Positions 12,580 through 24,060 of a stretch of 64,000 nt of DNA are shown piece after piece. A program made the position numbers and the translations under genes. Source of the DNA: Anaeramoeba flamelloides. Lineage: Eukaryota; Metamonada; Anaeramoebidae. Each line of letters begins with the position of its first letter. Position 1 is the stretch's first letter. The stretch is taken from assembly GCA_027625915.1 (NCBI GenBank), contig JANTQA010000047.1, positions 496,001 to 560,000 of the forward strand, read 5' to 3'. Under the pieces are notes generated by a model. That model was not told the DNA's origin. It made no database searches and saw only the letters and a program-made list of their open reading frames with translations.

Positions 12580-12913
12580 AATGACAACAAATAATTAAAT
12601 CTAATTTGTAATTCACTTTTAAATCATTCCAAATCTAGAAAATACTTGATATATTTTAAAAATTAAAAAAAAATAAAACCAAAAACTCAAAAAAAAAAGT
12701 GAGTCAGTCAATTTTTAAAATAAACCTTATGGATTTTTTATTAATGTACTTTCACTGAAAAAAAGTTAACAACGAGATTTTTTACTTATAATTTAATTCA
12801 TTTTAAAAGACATTACATAGTCTCAATTTAATTAGTGATTATATATGTTTTTGAAGATCTCTTTTTTTTCCAAATGATCTTTTGCAAAAAAAAATGTATA
12901 AAATAAAAAGTAG

Positions 12914-12945
<32 letters not shown>

Positions 12946-12950
12946 AAAAC

Positions 12951-12981
<31 letters not shown>

Positions 12982-13140
12982 AACCCTTTTTTCAAAAAAA
13001 AAATAAATAAAAATAAAAACAAAAGAAAAACAAAAATTTGTAAAATTAGAAATCCTGGTTCTGATCCAAAAATTTGAAAATATTTTTTTGAGAAGAATAT
13101 CAATAAACCCTCAAAAAACTTCCATTAACATAATAAAGTA
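12580..13140. repeat. Dispersed repeat C, copy 1, with A-rich core
   Basis: Direct-oriented partner of 45885-46445. Shared blocks are CACTTTTAAATCATTC, TTCACTGAAAAAAAGTTAA, CATTTTAAAAGACATTA and GATCTTTTGCAAAAAAAA. These are followed by a long, almost pure A tract (about 12914-12979) and then CTGATCCAAAAA. No coding potential beyond homopolymer frames. Confidence 0.8.
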
Positions 13141-13246
13141 TTTCAAAATGTTTTAAATCTAATTTATTTATGAAAACTAATCAGAGATATATTTATTTCC
13201 AATTTATTAGTAAACATCCTATTTATCTATAAGTTAACCCCTCAAC

Positions 13247-13247
<1 letters not shown>

Positions 13248-13288
<41 letters not shown>
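13248..13288. repeat. Poly-C tract of 41 bases
   Basis: Forty-one consecutive C residues lie in sequence that is otherwise overwhelmingly A and T. The run starts about 40 bases beyond the right arm of the 11950-13206 fold-back. Confidence 0.95.
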
Positions 13289-13290
<2 letters not shown>

Positions 13291-13629
13291 ACTGTAATTT
13301 ATTGATATTCAAAAATAGCTTTTTTGGGGATAGTATGATTATCAAGTTTTCAAGAAGTTGTTTTTGTTTTCAAAATTTCTTATTAAGATAAAACCAAACT
13401 ATTTTTGAATTTTTAAAAAGGTAATTTCACTTCAAACTCAAATCTGAGCTTTTGATCTCTTATTTTTTTATTAAAAATACAAAATTTCCCTTTCATCTCT
13501 CATCAAAAATGTGTTATTGAAAATGTTTCACACTCATACTATTAAGTATTCCTATCAATAACATCTTTAAATTATTTGATTCTAATTTTATTATTATTAT
13601 AATTATTTGAAGGGAGGAAATTAATTTCC

Positions 13630-13812
13630 TCTTACAGCCGTTTTTTTTTTTTTTTTTGAATATTAGAAATTAAAAGAAAATTTCTTCAATTTTAGAAATT
13701 TACTTTTATGCTTTTTTAATTTAAGAAATAAACAAACTTTATTTAATGTTCATTTTATTTCTTAAATTAAAAAAAAAACCTCGGAACTTGATGGTACTCT
13801 ACGGTGCTTCCC
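13630..13812. repeat. Stem-loop module with GC-richer linker (family F)
   Basis: Two AT-rich hairpins stand side by side: AGAAATTAAAAGAAAATTTC paired with its complement ending near 13700, and TTTTTTAATTTAAGAAATAA paired with TTATTTCTTAAATTAAAAAA. They are followed by a linker at 13779-13812 holding TACTCTACGGTGCTTCC. The same hairpin-plus-linker pattern recurs at 14190-14300, 26890-27132 and 50925-51378. Confidence 0.75.
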
Positions 13813-14189
13813 AAATTTCTAAATTTTTTTTAGAAATTTTAATAAAGAGTCATAAATTTCAATATCATTAAACAATGATAAAACAAATAAAGAGTCAATA
13901 TAACAAATAATATTAAAAATATTATTCTTTAATTGGTTATTAATTTTATTTATTTGAATTAATTCCTTAATCAAAATTTTTTGATTTTTTCAATAGTCTG
14001 GGTAGTCTCTGAGAAAATTATCCATATATTGGATAATTTCCAGATTAGAATGATTTTTTCATAGGTTGCAGAATTTTGTTTTTAATTAATTTTTATCAAA
14101 GACTTATGAATATCAGTTTTGATAATTTGTGAAATTTCTTAATTTTAAAATGGAATTTAAAATTCTCCATTTTAAATATTTTTTATTGT

Positions 14190-14300
14190 TATATTTTTTT
14201 TTTATTTAAGGTATAAACAGACAATTTATCAAATTTTATGTTTATTTGGTAAATTAAAAATAAACCTCGGAACTCAGCTACACTCTAAGGCACGACTGTT
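14190..14300. repeat. Stem-loop module with GC-richer linker (family F)
   Basis: An imperfect hairpin (ATTTAAGGTATAAACA against TGTTTATTTGGTAAATTA) is followed by AAACCTCGGAACTCAGCTAC and ACTCTAAGGCACGAC. AACCTCGGAACT is shared exactly with the module at 13779. It lies on the 3' side of the LINE relic that follows. Confidence 0.7.
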
Positions 14301-14389
14301 TGTTGATATTATTATTATACCTAATAATTATTAAATATTCTTGACCTTTCCATCCAGAACTTTTTATAATTTATTTTTATCTAAAATTG

Positions 14390-15700
14390 ATTTCAATTTG
14401 GATTTAATAATCTTAAATTTTCTATTTCCCAATTGATATTCTCATATTTTTTGTTGGAAAATTTTAATTGTTAAGAAATGTGATCAAACCCAAGTTTTGT
14501 AATTTCTATTTGAGTTTATATCTTCTTTTGTAATTTGATATTTTAGCTTATAGAGTTAAACTTTAGTTTAACAAAGTATTCTTGGAGAATGTGGATTAAT
14601 TTTTAAAAATTGTGTGACTTTTTTATTTATCCAAACATCAATTAAGTTAAAGTATTTTTGATTTAGATTTTAAAAAAAAACTAGCCCATAAAATGATGTG
14701 CTAATACATACTGAATTAAACATTGGTAATATAATTCCATTGTCAACTTTTTGTTGGCTAAAATAAGATTGATTATTTTTTTTACAACTTTCTTTTACAG
14801 TCAGTTTCACTTTTAAAACACAAACTTTCAACAAAATTTAAGGCACAAAAAAATCTCAAATTTAGACACAAAATTTGGAATTTTTTTTTTTACAATTTAT
14901 TTTTACTAGAATTTGAATTTTGTGCTTTAATTTGTGATTTTTTTGTTCCTTAAATTTTCTTGAAAGTATGTGCTTTAAAAGTGAAACTGACTGTACTTTT
15001 TCAAAATTATTTTGTAAAAGTTTTTCTTTTTCTAACCATAATTCCTAAATATTTTATTTTGGATAAAGTTTTTGATTTTAGTGTTTTCTCAGAATTTGGG
15101 CCCATTCCAAATTATTGAATAATTTTATCAATTTATCTTATTTTTTTTGTAAATTTCTGAAATTTATCCTTCCATTTAAAAAATAAAATCATCTGCAAAC
15201 ATCTGAATATGTTTTGTAAGATCTTTATTTTTTTCAATAAAAAAATTAATGATAAATCGAAATAATAAAAGATTAGAGGTTCTTATCGATAAACCCAAGC
15301 TCTTCTTTTCTATAATAATTTTATAGACCAAAATTTGTGTTTTCATTTCAAATATGTTTATCTAGAGCATATTGTATTAATCTATGACAAATTGTATTAA
15401 AGTATTTTTTAAATCAATTGTAACAATAAAAAATTATTTATTTTACAATTATTTATAAGTTTCCTTAATTCAAAAATTAAATATAAAACTGTACTTCTTG
15501 TATCTATTTTTTAAAAAAATCCAAATAGAGTATCTGATACTAGATTCCAAGAGTCTTCAATTCCTTTATACATAATTTTTAGAAAAAAATCTTGTTAATG
15601 CGTTAGTGATTGATATTGATCTATAATTTAAGGGAACTCCTTCATATACAGCTTTTTTTATAAATAAAATGTTTCTTTCTTTAATGAAATTTATTATTTC
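14390..15700 (-). pseudogene. Decayed LINE (non-LTR) reverse transcriptase
   Basis: On the minus strand, non-LTR reverse-transcriptase landmarks occur in the right order: NYRSISITNALTRFF near 15625 (family NYRPISLTN), VTIDLK near 15415, an altered GLS.RTSNLLLF box near 15270, QMFADDFIF near 15195 (catalytic ADD), KYLGIMV near 15045, and a C-terminal SVCIS.SFYG near 14690. Stops and frameshifts separate these blocks, so the gene is dead. No endonuclease region was recognised upstream. A MITE at 14798-14993 splits the region between KYLGI and the YG block. The clade cannot be assigned by eye. Confidence 0.8.
14798..14993. mobile_element. Tc1/mariner-like MITE, family B copy 1
   Basis: The 196-bp element begins CAGTCAGTTTCACTTTTAAA and ends with the complementary TTTAAAAGTGAAACTGACTG. 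The inverted repeats run about 55 bp with a few mismatches. It is flanked by TA on both sides, and the terminal CAGT plus TA target is typical of Tc1/mariner elements. It lies inside the dead LINE reverse transcriptase, so it is younger than that insertion. No coding sequence. Confidence 0.9.
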
Positions 15701-16552
15701 TTCTGTTTGATTATTGATTCAGTAATAAAAAGTTTATTGAATTCTTTTTAAAAATCTAAAATGTTTCTTTCCATTTTTCTTTTTAGGGTCATATGTATAG
15801 AATTTTATTTTATCAAAATCTTTGACTCAATATTTTTTAGATATTTTATTGAATCATGAATCTTTACTAGAGAAAAGACAAATTATTTGATTCTTATTTC
15901 TTTAAAGTGTTAAAAAGAGGTTTATACAATAATCCCAATAATTATTTAAAAAATTTTGTCAAAAAAAAAGTCCCAGAAATCACTGAAATCAAAGAGAACT
16001 GATCACCTTTTTAAGGAAAATAAACAATTTTTATTGAGTACTAAAAAACTACAAAACAGTATATGGTACTTTATTTTCTTTTTATATAACTTTTTTCTGA
16101 AAAATTGAATATTTCCTCAACTAGTATTAAGAATATTTGTTATTTTTTTAAAAGAACCTAATTTGATTACTTTTTAAAAACGCTTTGTTGAAAGAAAAAA
16201 AAAAGGTTTTTTTAATATTTATTTGATTTCTGTAATTTAGATCAAGTAAAAAATTTGAAAATTTTATTTTATTCATTTTCAAAAAATTCCATTACAAAAA
16301 TAAAAATAATTAAAAAATATTATAGCAATAAAGACAAAATTTTATTTTATAAAGTTTTTTTTTTTTTTAATTAAAAAGCTTTAAATCGATCACCTATTAA
16401 TACATATGAACTAGTACATATATTTATACCATGTCAGCAACAGAGTGACAATTCCTATATGTTTGTATGTATCTATATTTTGAGTTTTGAAAAAGATATA
16501 AAATATTTTCAAGTTAACCAATATATATATATATATATAATTGGTTAAAGAA
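15701..16552. other. Spacer between LINE relic and PH-like gene
   Basis: The left part may be further decayed 5' sequence of the LINE, but no motif is readable. The right part is the 3' flank of the minus-strand gene and has a short TATATA run at 16522-16539. No gene is seen. Confidence 0.4.
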
Positions 16553-19500
16553 TTATTTGTGTTCTCTTTTTTTTGACAAATAACGTATTAATTTTAAATT
16601 ATTAATGAATTTATTTTTATTTTTATTCGAAGAAAATTCAAAAATATAATTATTTTGTTGATAGGTAATTTTAATTTTTTTCTTTGTAGGAGCATTTGAT
16701 AAGGATAATTTAAGTAAATGTGGCCGATCTATTATTATTTGTTTGTCAACATTTTTGATAAACAAATATATTTTTAAATGCTTTAAATCCAATTTTATCC
16801 GATTTTTTTTTTGAGCATTAGTATCTTTGTTTTCTGATTTTTTTTTAATTGGTGAAGTATTAGAGTCGTTAATACCATCTTCAACACCAAATTCAAGATC
16901 ATTATGCATCATCTTTTCGAAATTGTTGGGATCATCAATATCATCATTCAATTTGTTATTTTGCTCAAATCTACTCCCCCAAATTAAATTCTGTTCATTA
17001 ATAATTTTTTTGATATATTTTTTATATTGTTTAATAAATTGATTTTTAAACATTGATGAAACTATATTTATTAAAAAAATATTTCCCTTTGTATTTTTGA
17101 TTGAAAATAAATTATTTTGTTTGAGCTTATAATTTAACTTGATCAGATCAAGATCAATAAAAATTAATTTTGATTTTTTCGGATAATTTTTCAAAAAAAT
17201 AATTCTAAAATTGGTATTAAATATTAATTTACCCTCGCCAATACTTTTATGCTTTTTATTTAAATAAGACACCTTCCAAGTATAAATCCCTTGATTTAGA
17301 TCTTCATCATCATCATCACCAGCATCAATTAAAATTATTTTATTTTTATTTACTTTCCTATTATTCTGATTAATAATGGTGGTATTCTGATTAATAATGT
17401 TGTTATTCCGAGTATTTTTTATTTTTTTCAAATCCTTAACTAGATTTTTTAATTGTATTTTGTTACCTTTTAAAACATTTATTTTCCACATTGCTGAGAA
17501 ATAAACCATTTTCAAAAATTCAATAGTTAAATTCTTATCAATAAATTTGAGAATATAAATAATTTTATTATTATTTAAAAAAATCAATTTACATTGTAAA
17601 TCATTTTCTTGATCTAGTTGGATACCCAATTTTTCGTAATTTATTTGGAACAAAATATTTTTCCCCAAAACTTTAATATTTTGATAATCTAATTTTATTG
17701 CTATTGGTCCATTATATTGTTGAATTTTTTGACTTTGATGGGGTCTTTGAATTCGAATTAATTCTGCTGGGAAATACATTCCTAAAGGTCTATGAATAAA
17801 TTTATTTTTTTTTTTAAAATTACCAAATTTCCAAATGAAGAGAGTTCTAAATGAATTAATTTCAAATTTTATTAAATATTTTTTATTCTTGTTAAAATCT
17901 TTGTCAACAACACTATTAGTAACATTTTGAAAATAAATTTCCAAAATTGAAGGGCTTATTGCTGAAAATTTTAGATGCATGTTTACCAATTCGCAATTAA
18001 TTTGCTCTTCATTGTTTATAATTAAATTGCACATATTTCGAGACAATATCAATATTGAATTATAGATTATTATTGTTTGAAAGTCATCATTTGAATCCTC
18101 TTTATGATTTAAAATATTAAAATGGTGATTATTATTTTTACTCCCAACCCCATTGGAGAAAATACAAATATTAAAAATTTGAAAACTTTTTAAATTATGC
18201 TTAATTAAATAATTATTAATTATTTTTCCATCTAATATTTTTTTTTTCAAAAAATGAGAATGAAAGAGAAATGATTTTTTAATTTCTTTGTTGAAAAATT
18301 CTAGTTTGATAATCTTTTTATTGGCTTGTAATATTGAAATTTGATTATACTTTGTTGAAATCAATTTAGAATTTTCTATATTATAATATTTTATCAACCC
18401 TTTTCCGTTCTTCTTCTTTCTTTTATCACTTTTATTGTAATTATTATATTTCTTATTCATCATATTTTGCCTGTTTTCGCAGTCATCATTATTGTTAGAA
18501 TACACAATTGTTAAAACCTTCTCTGTTAAATATACAATTTTAGTGAATTGTTCCTTTATTTTTATTGAGGAGTAATTAAAATAAGGTTTGCCTAGTGAAA
18601 TTGATATATAATGATTTTTTAAATTCTTAAAATCTTTCATAAATTCGGAGCAAATGACAGGATTGCCAAATAATATTGAAAGAAAACCATACCCGTTACC
18701 TAAATCAAGTTTAACATAATTTTTACTTTGTGATTTATCAAAATATAATATTTTGGAATCGATAAAATACTGGCAAGATAAGTCCTCAATTGAATTACTA
18801 ATCTGGAAATTTGTTTCTCTTAATTTTATACAACTGTATAAGTTACCATGATTCGGAGTAACTAAAATACAAACAAAATTAATAATGGGGCTTTTTTTCT
18901 TTAATAAGTATTGCTTTTTCAATTTTCGAAATTCCTGAATAAACTGATATTTCTCCTTTTCAGATTGAAAACAAAAATTAATAAAAATTAATTCATCAAT
19001 ATCAAACCTAATAAATAAATTATTAGTATTTTTTAAATGGCATTCAGAATAATCAGAATAATATCTATTGAGAGTCACATCTTTATAAGAAACTGTAAAG
19101 TATTCTAAAAATAAGGTAATTTCTGCTACCCCCATATATTCTTCAATTGAATTGAACAATAATATTTGATAATCATTTCCATTATATCCAATGTAATTGC
19201 TTTTATTGTTATTTTCGATTTCATTTTCATTTCCATTTTCGTTTTCGTATTTGATATCCTTTTGCTTTTTGTTTATGCCCTTGATTTCATTTTCATTTCC
19301 ATTTTCGTTTTCCTTTTTATTTATGCTTTCATCATTACTTTTCTTGTTTATATTGTTATTTTTTTTTCTGAGATGATATTTAAAAATTGAATTAAAAAAT
19401 TTATCTTTTGTTAAAACGGCAATAGTCCGTTCTTTTCTTGGAGAGAATATTAAATTCTTTGATTCCAAAATTTTGATAGAGTGGTTGTGATTATCTAAAT

Positions 19501-22061
19501 TTTTAGAATGTTTCATTAAATGCTCCTTTCTAAATAAAAAAAAGATATTGATAATTAAATCCCTCTTAATTGTGCTTTGACAATCAAAAATGAATTTTTC
19601 ATTATTTTCATTAATAAATAATAATTTTGTTAATTGAGAGCCATGTAAAAACATTTTTTGATTGATCGAATAACTTTCTGCATTGATTCTTAATGGGTGA
19701 TTTTTATTTATCGATTTAATTGTAAAAAATTTTTTTTTAAATTCTAATTCGATAAATTGAGTCTGATAAATTTCTGATAATCTTTTATTTAATGAATTTT
19801 GGATTGATCTCGTGACTTGAAATTTGACAACCCCTTTCTGTAAATATTTTTTTAAATTTAATTCAATTTTTGATTGATAATTATTGTTGCCAATACCACT
19901 TCGGTTACGGTGGTTTGTTGTTTTCTTTTTGTTGGGGTTGCTTTTTGTATAATTATTGATTAAAACACTATTATAACAACTTTCGAGAGATGCAGGATTA
20001 ATAGATTTATTTTGAAATATTAAATTTATCATTTGATCATTAAATTCTGAAAAATAGTTTATTTGCTTTTTATATTTGATTAAACCGAGATCATGATGCT
20101 TTTTATGATTATTTTTTATTGGGAATGTATTATTGGTTTGCTTGAAGATTCTATATTGATTTTTCTTAATCGTTGTATTTGGAATTGTCTTTTTATTTCT
20201 TATTTTGTTTTTTGGTGTTTTTTTGTTTCTGAATAATCCCTTTACTTTTTCATTTTCTATTTCGTTTCCTTTTTCTAATTCCTTTCCCCTTTTGGATTCC
20301 TTCCCTTTTCTTGTTGTCCTTTCGTTTTCAATTCCCCACTCTTCTGCTTCCCCTTCCCCTTCCCCTTCCCCTACTCCTTTTTGCCCCCCTTCTGCTGTCT
20401 TTTCATCTCCAAGACCTTTTAATTTTTTTTTTTGAAATTTCTCAAAACATAGCATGATTAAATCTCTTTGGTTTTTGTTGAGTGCCTTCATTTTTATATA
20501 TTTGTTCATTTCCTTTTGAATTTTTAGAATAAATTCGTTTTCTTTTGGTGATTCCATTAATGGCTTTAATTTGATCTTTGTTTCATCCCAATAAATCGTT
20601 AAATGCTGTTGATTTTTTGAACAATTAATCATAAAAAATTCATTTTCCATTCTTAAATTACACCGTTTCATTTGTGATTGGAATTTAATTTTGTTTTTGA
20701 TTTCCCCCCTTCTCTTTTTATTTGCATTTTCCTTGACAGTTTCATTTATGCTTTCATTATTTTTGTTTCTGTTTATATTTTGGTTTTTTTGATCATTTTC
20801 CTGTTCATATAACCTAATATGAAAAATTGCACTGCCTTTATTCACACACCTTGACGATAGTGCTTCAATTTCTAATTTATTACCAATAATACTCCCATAA
20901 ATTTGATGATTTTCAAGAAAATCACTCGAATAATGATAAAATAAATTAAATGTTTTTTCGATCAGTAACCTTTGACCAGAATTTTTGGCATCAAACAAAT
21001 AAAATGGTTTGAGCTTTGATTCGCCTTCAGTTATTTTGATTATAAACCTTGTGCTTGATTTTTGTGAGTTCAAAAATTTCATTTTTTGAATTTTGTAATA
21101 CTTGCTTTGGTGGATTTCTTCTCCAATAAAAAGTGAAAAAAATGTCGTTGTTAATGTTAAAAATGAATGGACCTTTTTGTTTGTTGAATAGTTAATATTA
21201 ATAACTTCAAATTTGATGTTTCCTTTTTCAAAAAATTCTACAGCTTGTTTATAAATTAATTCAACTTCTTGGTTTTCAATTTTATTTTTTTTTTTCTCCG
21301 TTTTTCTGAAAATCATAAAATCTTCTTTTTCTTTTGATTCATTTTTTTTTTCTTTTTCTTCTTCTTCTTTTTCATTTTCATTTTCATTTTCTTCTTCTTT
21401 TTCTTTTTTTTCTTCTTCTTTTTCTTTTTCTTCTTCTTCTTTTTCTTTTTCTTTTTCTTTTTCTTTTTCTTTTTCTTGATGATTATTTTTGTCAAGTTCT
21501 TTTTCGTGTTCCTTTTTGATCATCTCCTTGTTTTTTTCTTCTTCATTCTTTTTCCCGTTATTTGTCTCATTAGCTTTTGGATAAGAACCCAGAAATTTTC
21601 CACATTTCCGTGACCATAAAGATTGAATAAATGTTAACAAGGGATCTAGCGAATTTGATGTTAAAAATGTTGTGGAATTAAATCGATAGTATCTTGGTAT
21701 CCCAAGTTCAAAGCCTTTAGTTTGAATCGTTTCGGTCATTTGCATCAAAGAATATTTTTTACTTTGTTAAAAGATGTAAATCCCAAAAAGAAGAACACAA
21801 AAAAAAAAAACAAAAGGAATAATTTTGAATTTTTTTAAATAAAAAAGAAAATTCCAAATACCTTTTTAGTTCTTTTTCTTCTTCTTGTTTAACCTCTTGT
21901 TCAAATTTGTTTATTATTTGAAAACACAAAGTTATGAACTCGGATTGGGTGGGGATTGTTTCAATATTTTTTTCAATTTCAAGGAAATCATAAACCCAAT
22001 CCAAAATCCGATAAAGCTGTTGGAAAAACTGTTGATCTTTAATGGTAAAAATTGAGGTCAT
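16553..22061 (-). CDS. Giant Asn/Lys-rich protein with repeated PH-like modules, two exons
   Basis: Exon 1 is 22061-21862 and exon 2 is 21761-16553, with a 100-nt intron (gtattt...caaag) between them. The join restores phase and gives 1802 residues. The ATG at 22061 was chosen because the longer open frame upstream lacks one. The N-terminal 70 residues are helical. Residues about 150-250 are a Lys/Glu low-complexity region encoded by a long interrupted GAA/AAG repeat. Beyond it, at least six segments look like PH-type beta sandwiches ending in an amphipathic helix (for example around 255-350, 690-790, 1000-1090 and the last 80 residues: FEFSSNKNKNKFINNLKLIR). They are separated by Asn/Lys-rich linkers. 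No kinase, GEF or other catalytic motif is visible. A membrane- or cytoskeleton-associated scaffold is an inference; the PH-like reading needs structure prediction. Confidence 0.75.
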
Positions 22062-22879
22062 TGTTGGTGATTCCAAAAAAATAATATCGAAAAAAATGAT
22101 TGGAAATTTATTTATTTTACAGCTTTTCTTATTGAACTCATTACAACATAAACCCCAAATCAAAATATTTTACAGGCTTGTCTTAATATGGGTTTGAGAT
22201 TGAGAAATTTTTACAAAGTTTTATTTTGGAATAATGGGAAAAATTTCTCAATAAGAATGTTCAAAGAAAAAGTTGACAAAGAAAAAGAGTGTCTCATTGA
22301 AATCAAGAATTTTTCAACATTAATTTTTAATATAATACAGAACACATTATTTTAAAGTGTTTTGAATTGCAAATACAAAAGCGTGATCTGGGATTTACGT
22401 AAACTACATTTCTTGTTTCTTTAAATTTAAAGTTTTTCTTTTTTGATTTGGATTTTTTCAAGATTGACGAGGGTTTGTATTATTAATTCAAAAATTGACC
22501 ATTTTTTAAATTCTGATTGAGAAGATTGAAAAATAAAAATTATTTTGATAGGTTCAGTGTAAAACAGGAGATCTTTTAATCAAAAACTTTTTTTTGTTTG
22601 TTTAAATTAGTTTTGCTGGTTACTGAGTTTTTTTCGATTTCGTGGTAAATCAACTGAATATCGTAAATTATTTCTTCTCGACTGTCAGTGTAGTATCCAT
22701 CGAAATCTAGCACTTGCAATTTATGATCAAGTTATATTGGTAGATTGATGTGTGTGTCAAAAATTATTCTTTTATGCTGTTGAAGACATTTTAATTTACC
22801 CCCTTTTTATTTTCTAATTTTGTAAAAAGATTATCTTTTCTTTTTTTGTAGTTACCACTTTCAAAGTTTTCATTTTTTA
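22062..22879. other. Spacer upstream of the PH-like gene
   Basis: Presumed promoter and 5' UTR of the minus-strand gene. No recognisable control element, RNA or repeat was identified. Confidence 0.4.
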
Positions 22880-22899
22880 CCTTTTTTTTTTTTTACTAT

Positions 22900-23500
22900 T
22901 ATTTATACTTATTATTTTTAAAAAACGAATCATTAAACTAACAATAACAAGAAAATAATAATATAAACAATAATTTTAATCACTAAATTACACCAATATC
23001 AAACGAACCAATTCAAACAATCCAATTCCAGGATTATAATCTATTCACCCAAAAGACCTGTAATATCTCCTATGAAACAACGATAACAACAAAGCCAATA
23101 GAGCCAACAATAATAATATTCATGGTTATACTAATAATAAATACAATATTAACTCGTTCAATAAAAACTTCAAATGAAGAATAACGAACAAATGATCCAA
23201 TTTCAAATACTTCAATAACTAGATACTGGTAGCAACTACAGTAATAACAATGATATAACAGTCAGTTTCACTTTTAAGACACAAATTTTGAACAAAATTT
23301 AAAGCACAAAAGTAATCTCAAATATATTCACAATATTCAAATACTTATAAAATAATTTATGTTAAAAAAAAAAAACGAAAAATATACTTTTAATAGTGAT
23401 TTTTTTGTGACTTATATTTTGTTGATAGTTTGTTCCTTAAAAGTGAAACTGATTGTAATAACAACACTAGATACAATAACAATAATAATATTAAAAATAA
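22900..23500. other. A/C-rich, strand-asymmetric segment split by a MITE
   Basis: The plus strand is rich in AACAAT, AATAAT and CAAC triplet-like words and poor in G and T runs, unlike the surrounding DNA. This looks like decayed low-complexity (Asn/Gln/Thr-rich) coding sequence, but every frame has stops. It is interrupted by the MITE at 23259-23455, after which AATAACAACACTAGATACAA resumes the same composition. Confidence 0.4.
23259..23455. mobile_element. Tc1/mariner-like MITE, family B copy 2
   Basis: A 197-bp element begins CAGTCAGTTTCACTTTTAAG and ends CCTTAAAAGTGAAACTGATTG, with TAA immediately outside both ends. It matches copy 1 (14798-14993) in ends and length; the central part has diverged. 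Non-coding. Confidence 0.85.
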
Positions 23501-23689
23501 AACTTTTTTTTTAAAAAATTTTTTTTAGTTTTTCATGTTAAATACTTTTTCAAAGATTTTCCTCAAAATTATTGTTTTTCTCAAAATACAATTTTTTTGA
23601 TAATATCATTATTATTGAAAAAAATAGTCTTTGGTGCTTAACTTTACAAAATAAATTATTAAAATATTCTTTTAAAAAATAGAATATAT

Positions 23690-24060
23690 GTATATAAACT
23701 CCATTTCACTCAAAGAGGCACCAGCCAAAAATGAAAAAAATAAATTTTTGTTTTTGAGAATCAAACAAACTGATTTTTTATAAATAAGAGAAATAATAAA
23801 CTTGAGATAAGAATTGAGGCCAATAATAGAAATACCCTAACAAACCATATATTTATAAAAAAACAATGTTTAAAAAAAAATTTGGTCTCATTTCATTGGA
23901 ATGACTCGTCCAGAATTTCATAAATTCTTTGGAAAATTACAATTGTTGACAATAAGATTGTTTAATTGTAAATGTATTCATTTTTAAAATGAAATACAAA
24001 TAATCGATTTTCAGTTTGCTAATTTGGAGTTTCATGTAATTTTTTTTTCAAAAATAACTT
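23690..24060. repeat. Dispersed repeat J, copy 2
   Basis: Inverted partner of 12185-12545. It starts beside TATATGTATATA with AAACTCCATTTCACTCAAAG and ends near AATTTGGAGTTTCATGTAAT. Confidence 0.7.

Larger units (their letters stand above)
11950..13206. repeat. Large fold-back repeat, arms about 200 bp
   Basis: The arms are about 11955-12165 and 13018-13206. Both contain, in opposite orientation, AAATATATCTCTGATTAGTT, AATGGAAGTTTTTTGAGGGT, TTGATATTCTTCTC and TTTTTGGATCAGAACCAGG. The loop of about 850 bases holds one copy of repeat J, a TA microsatellite and most of repeat C copy 1. No protein-coding frame with support is present. It could be a composite of two inverted element ends. Confidence 0.8.

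Noticed and set aside
12828-13103. Phe-rich 91-codon minus frame
   Set aside because: It is a translation of the A tracts inside repeat C and has no independent support.
21313-21519. Poly-Lys and Phe/Leu-rich frames on both strands
   Set aside because: They are other-frame readings of the Lys/Glu low-complexity region of the 16553-22061 gene.
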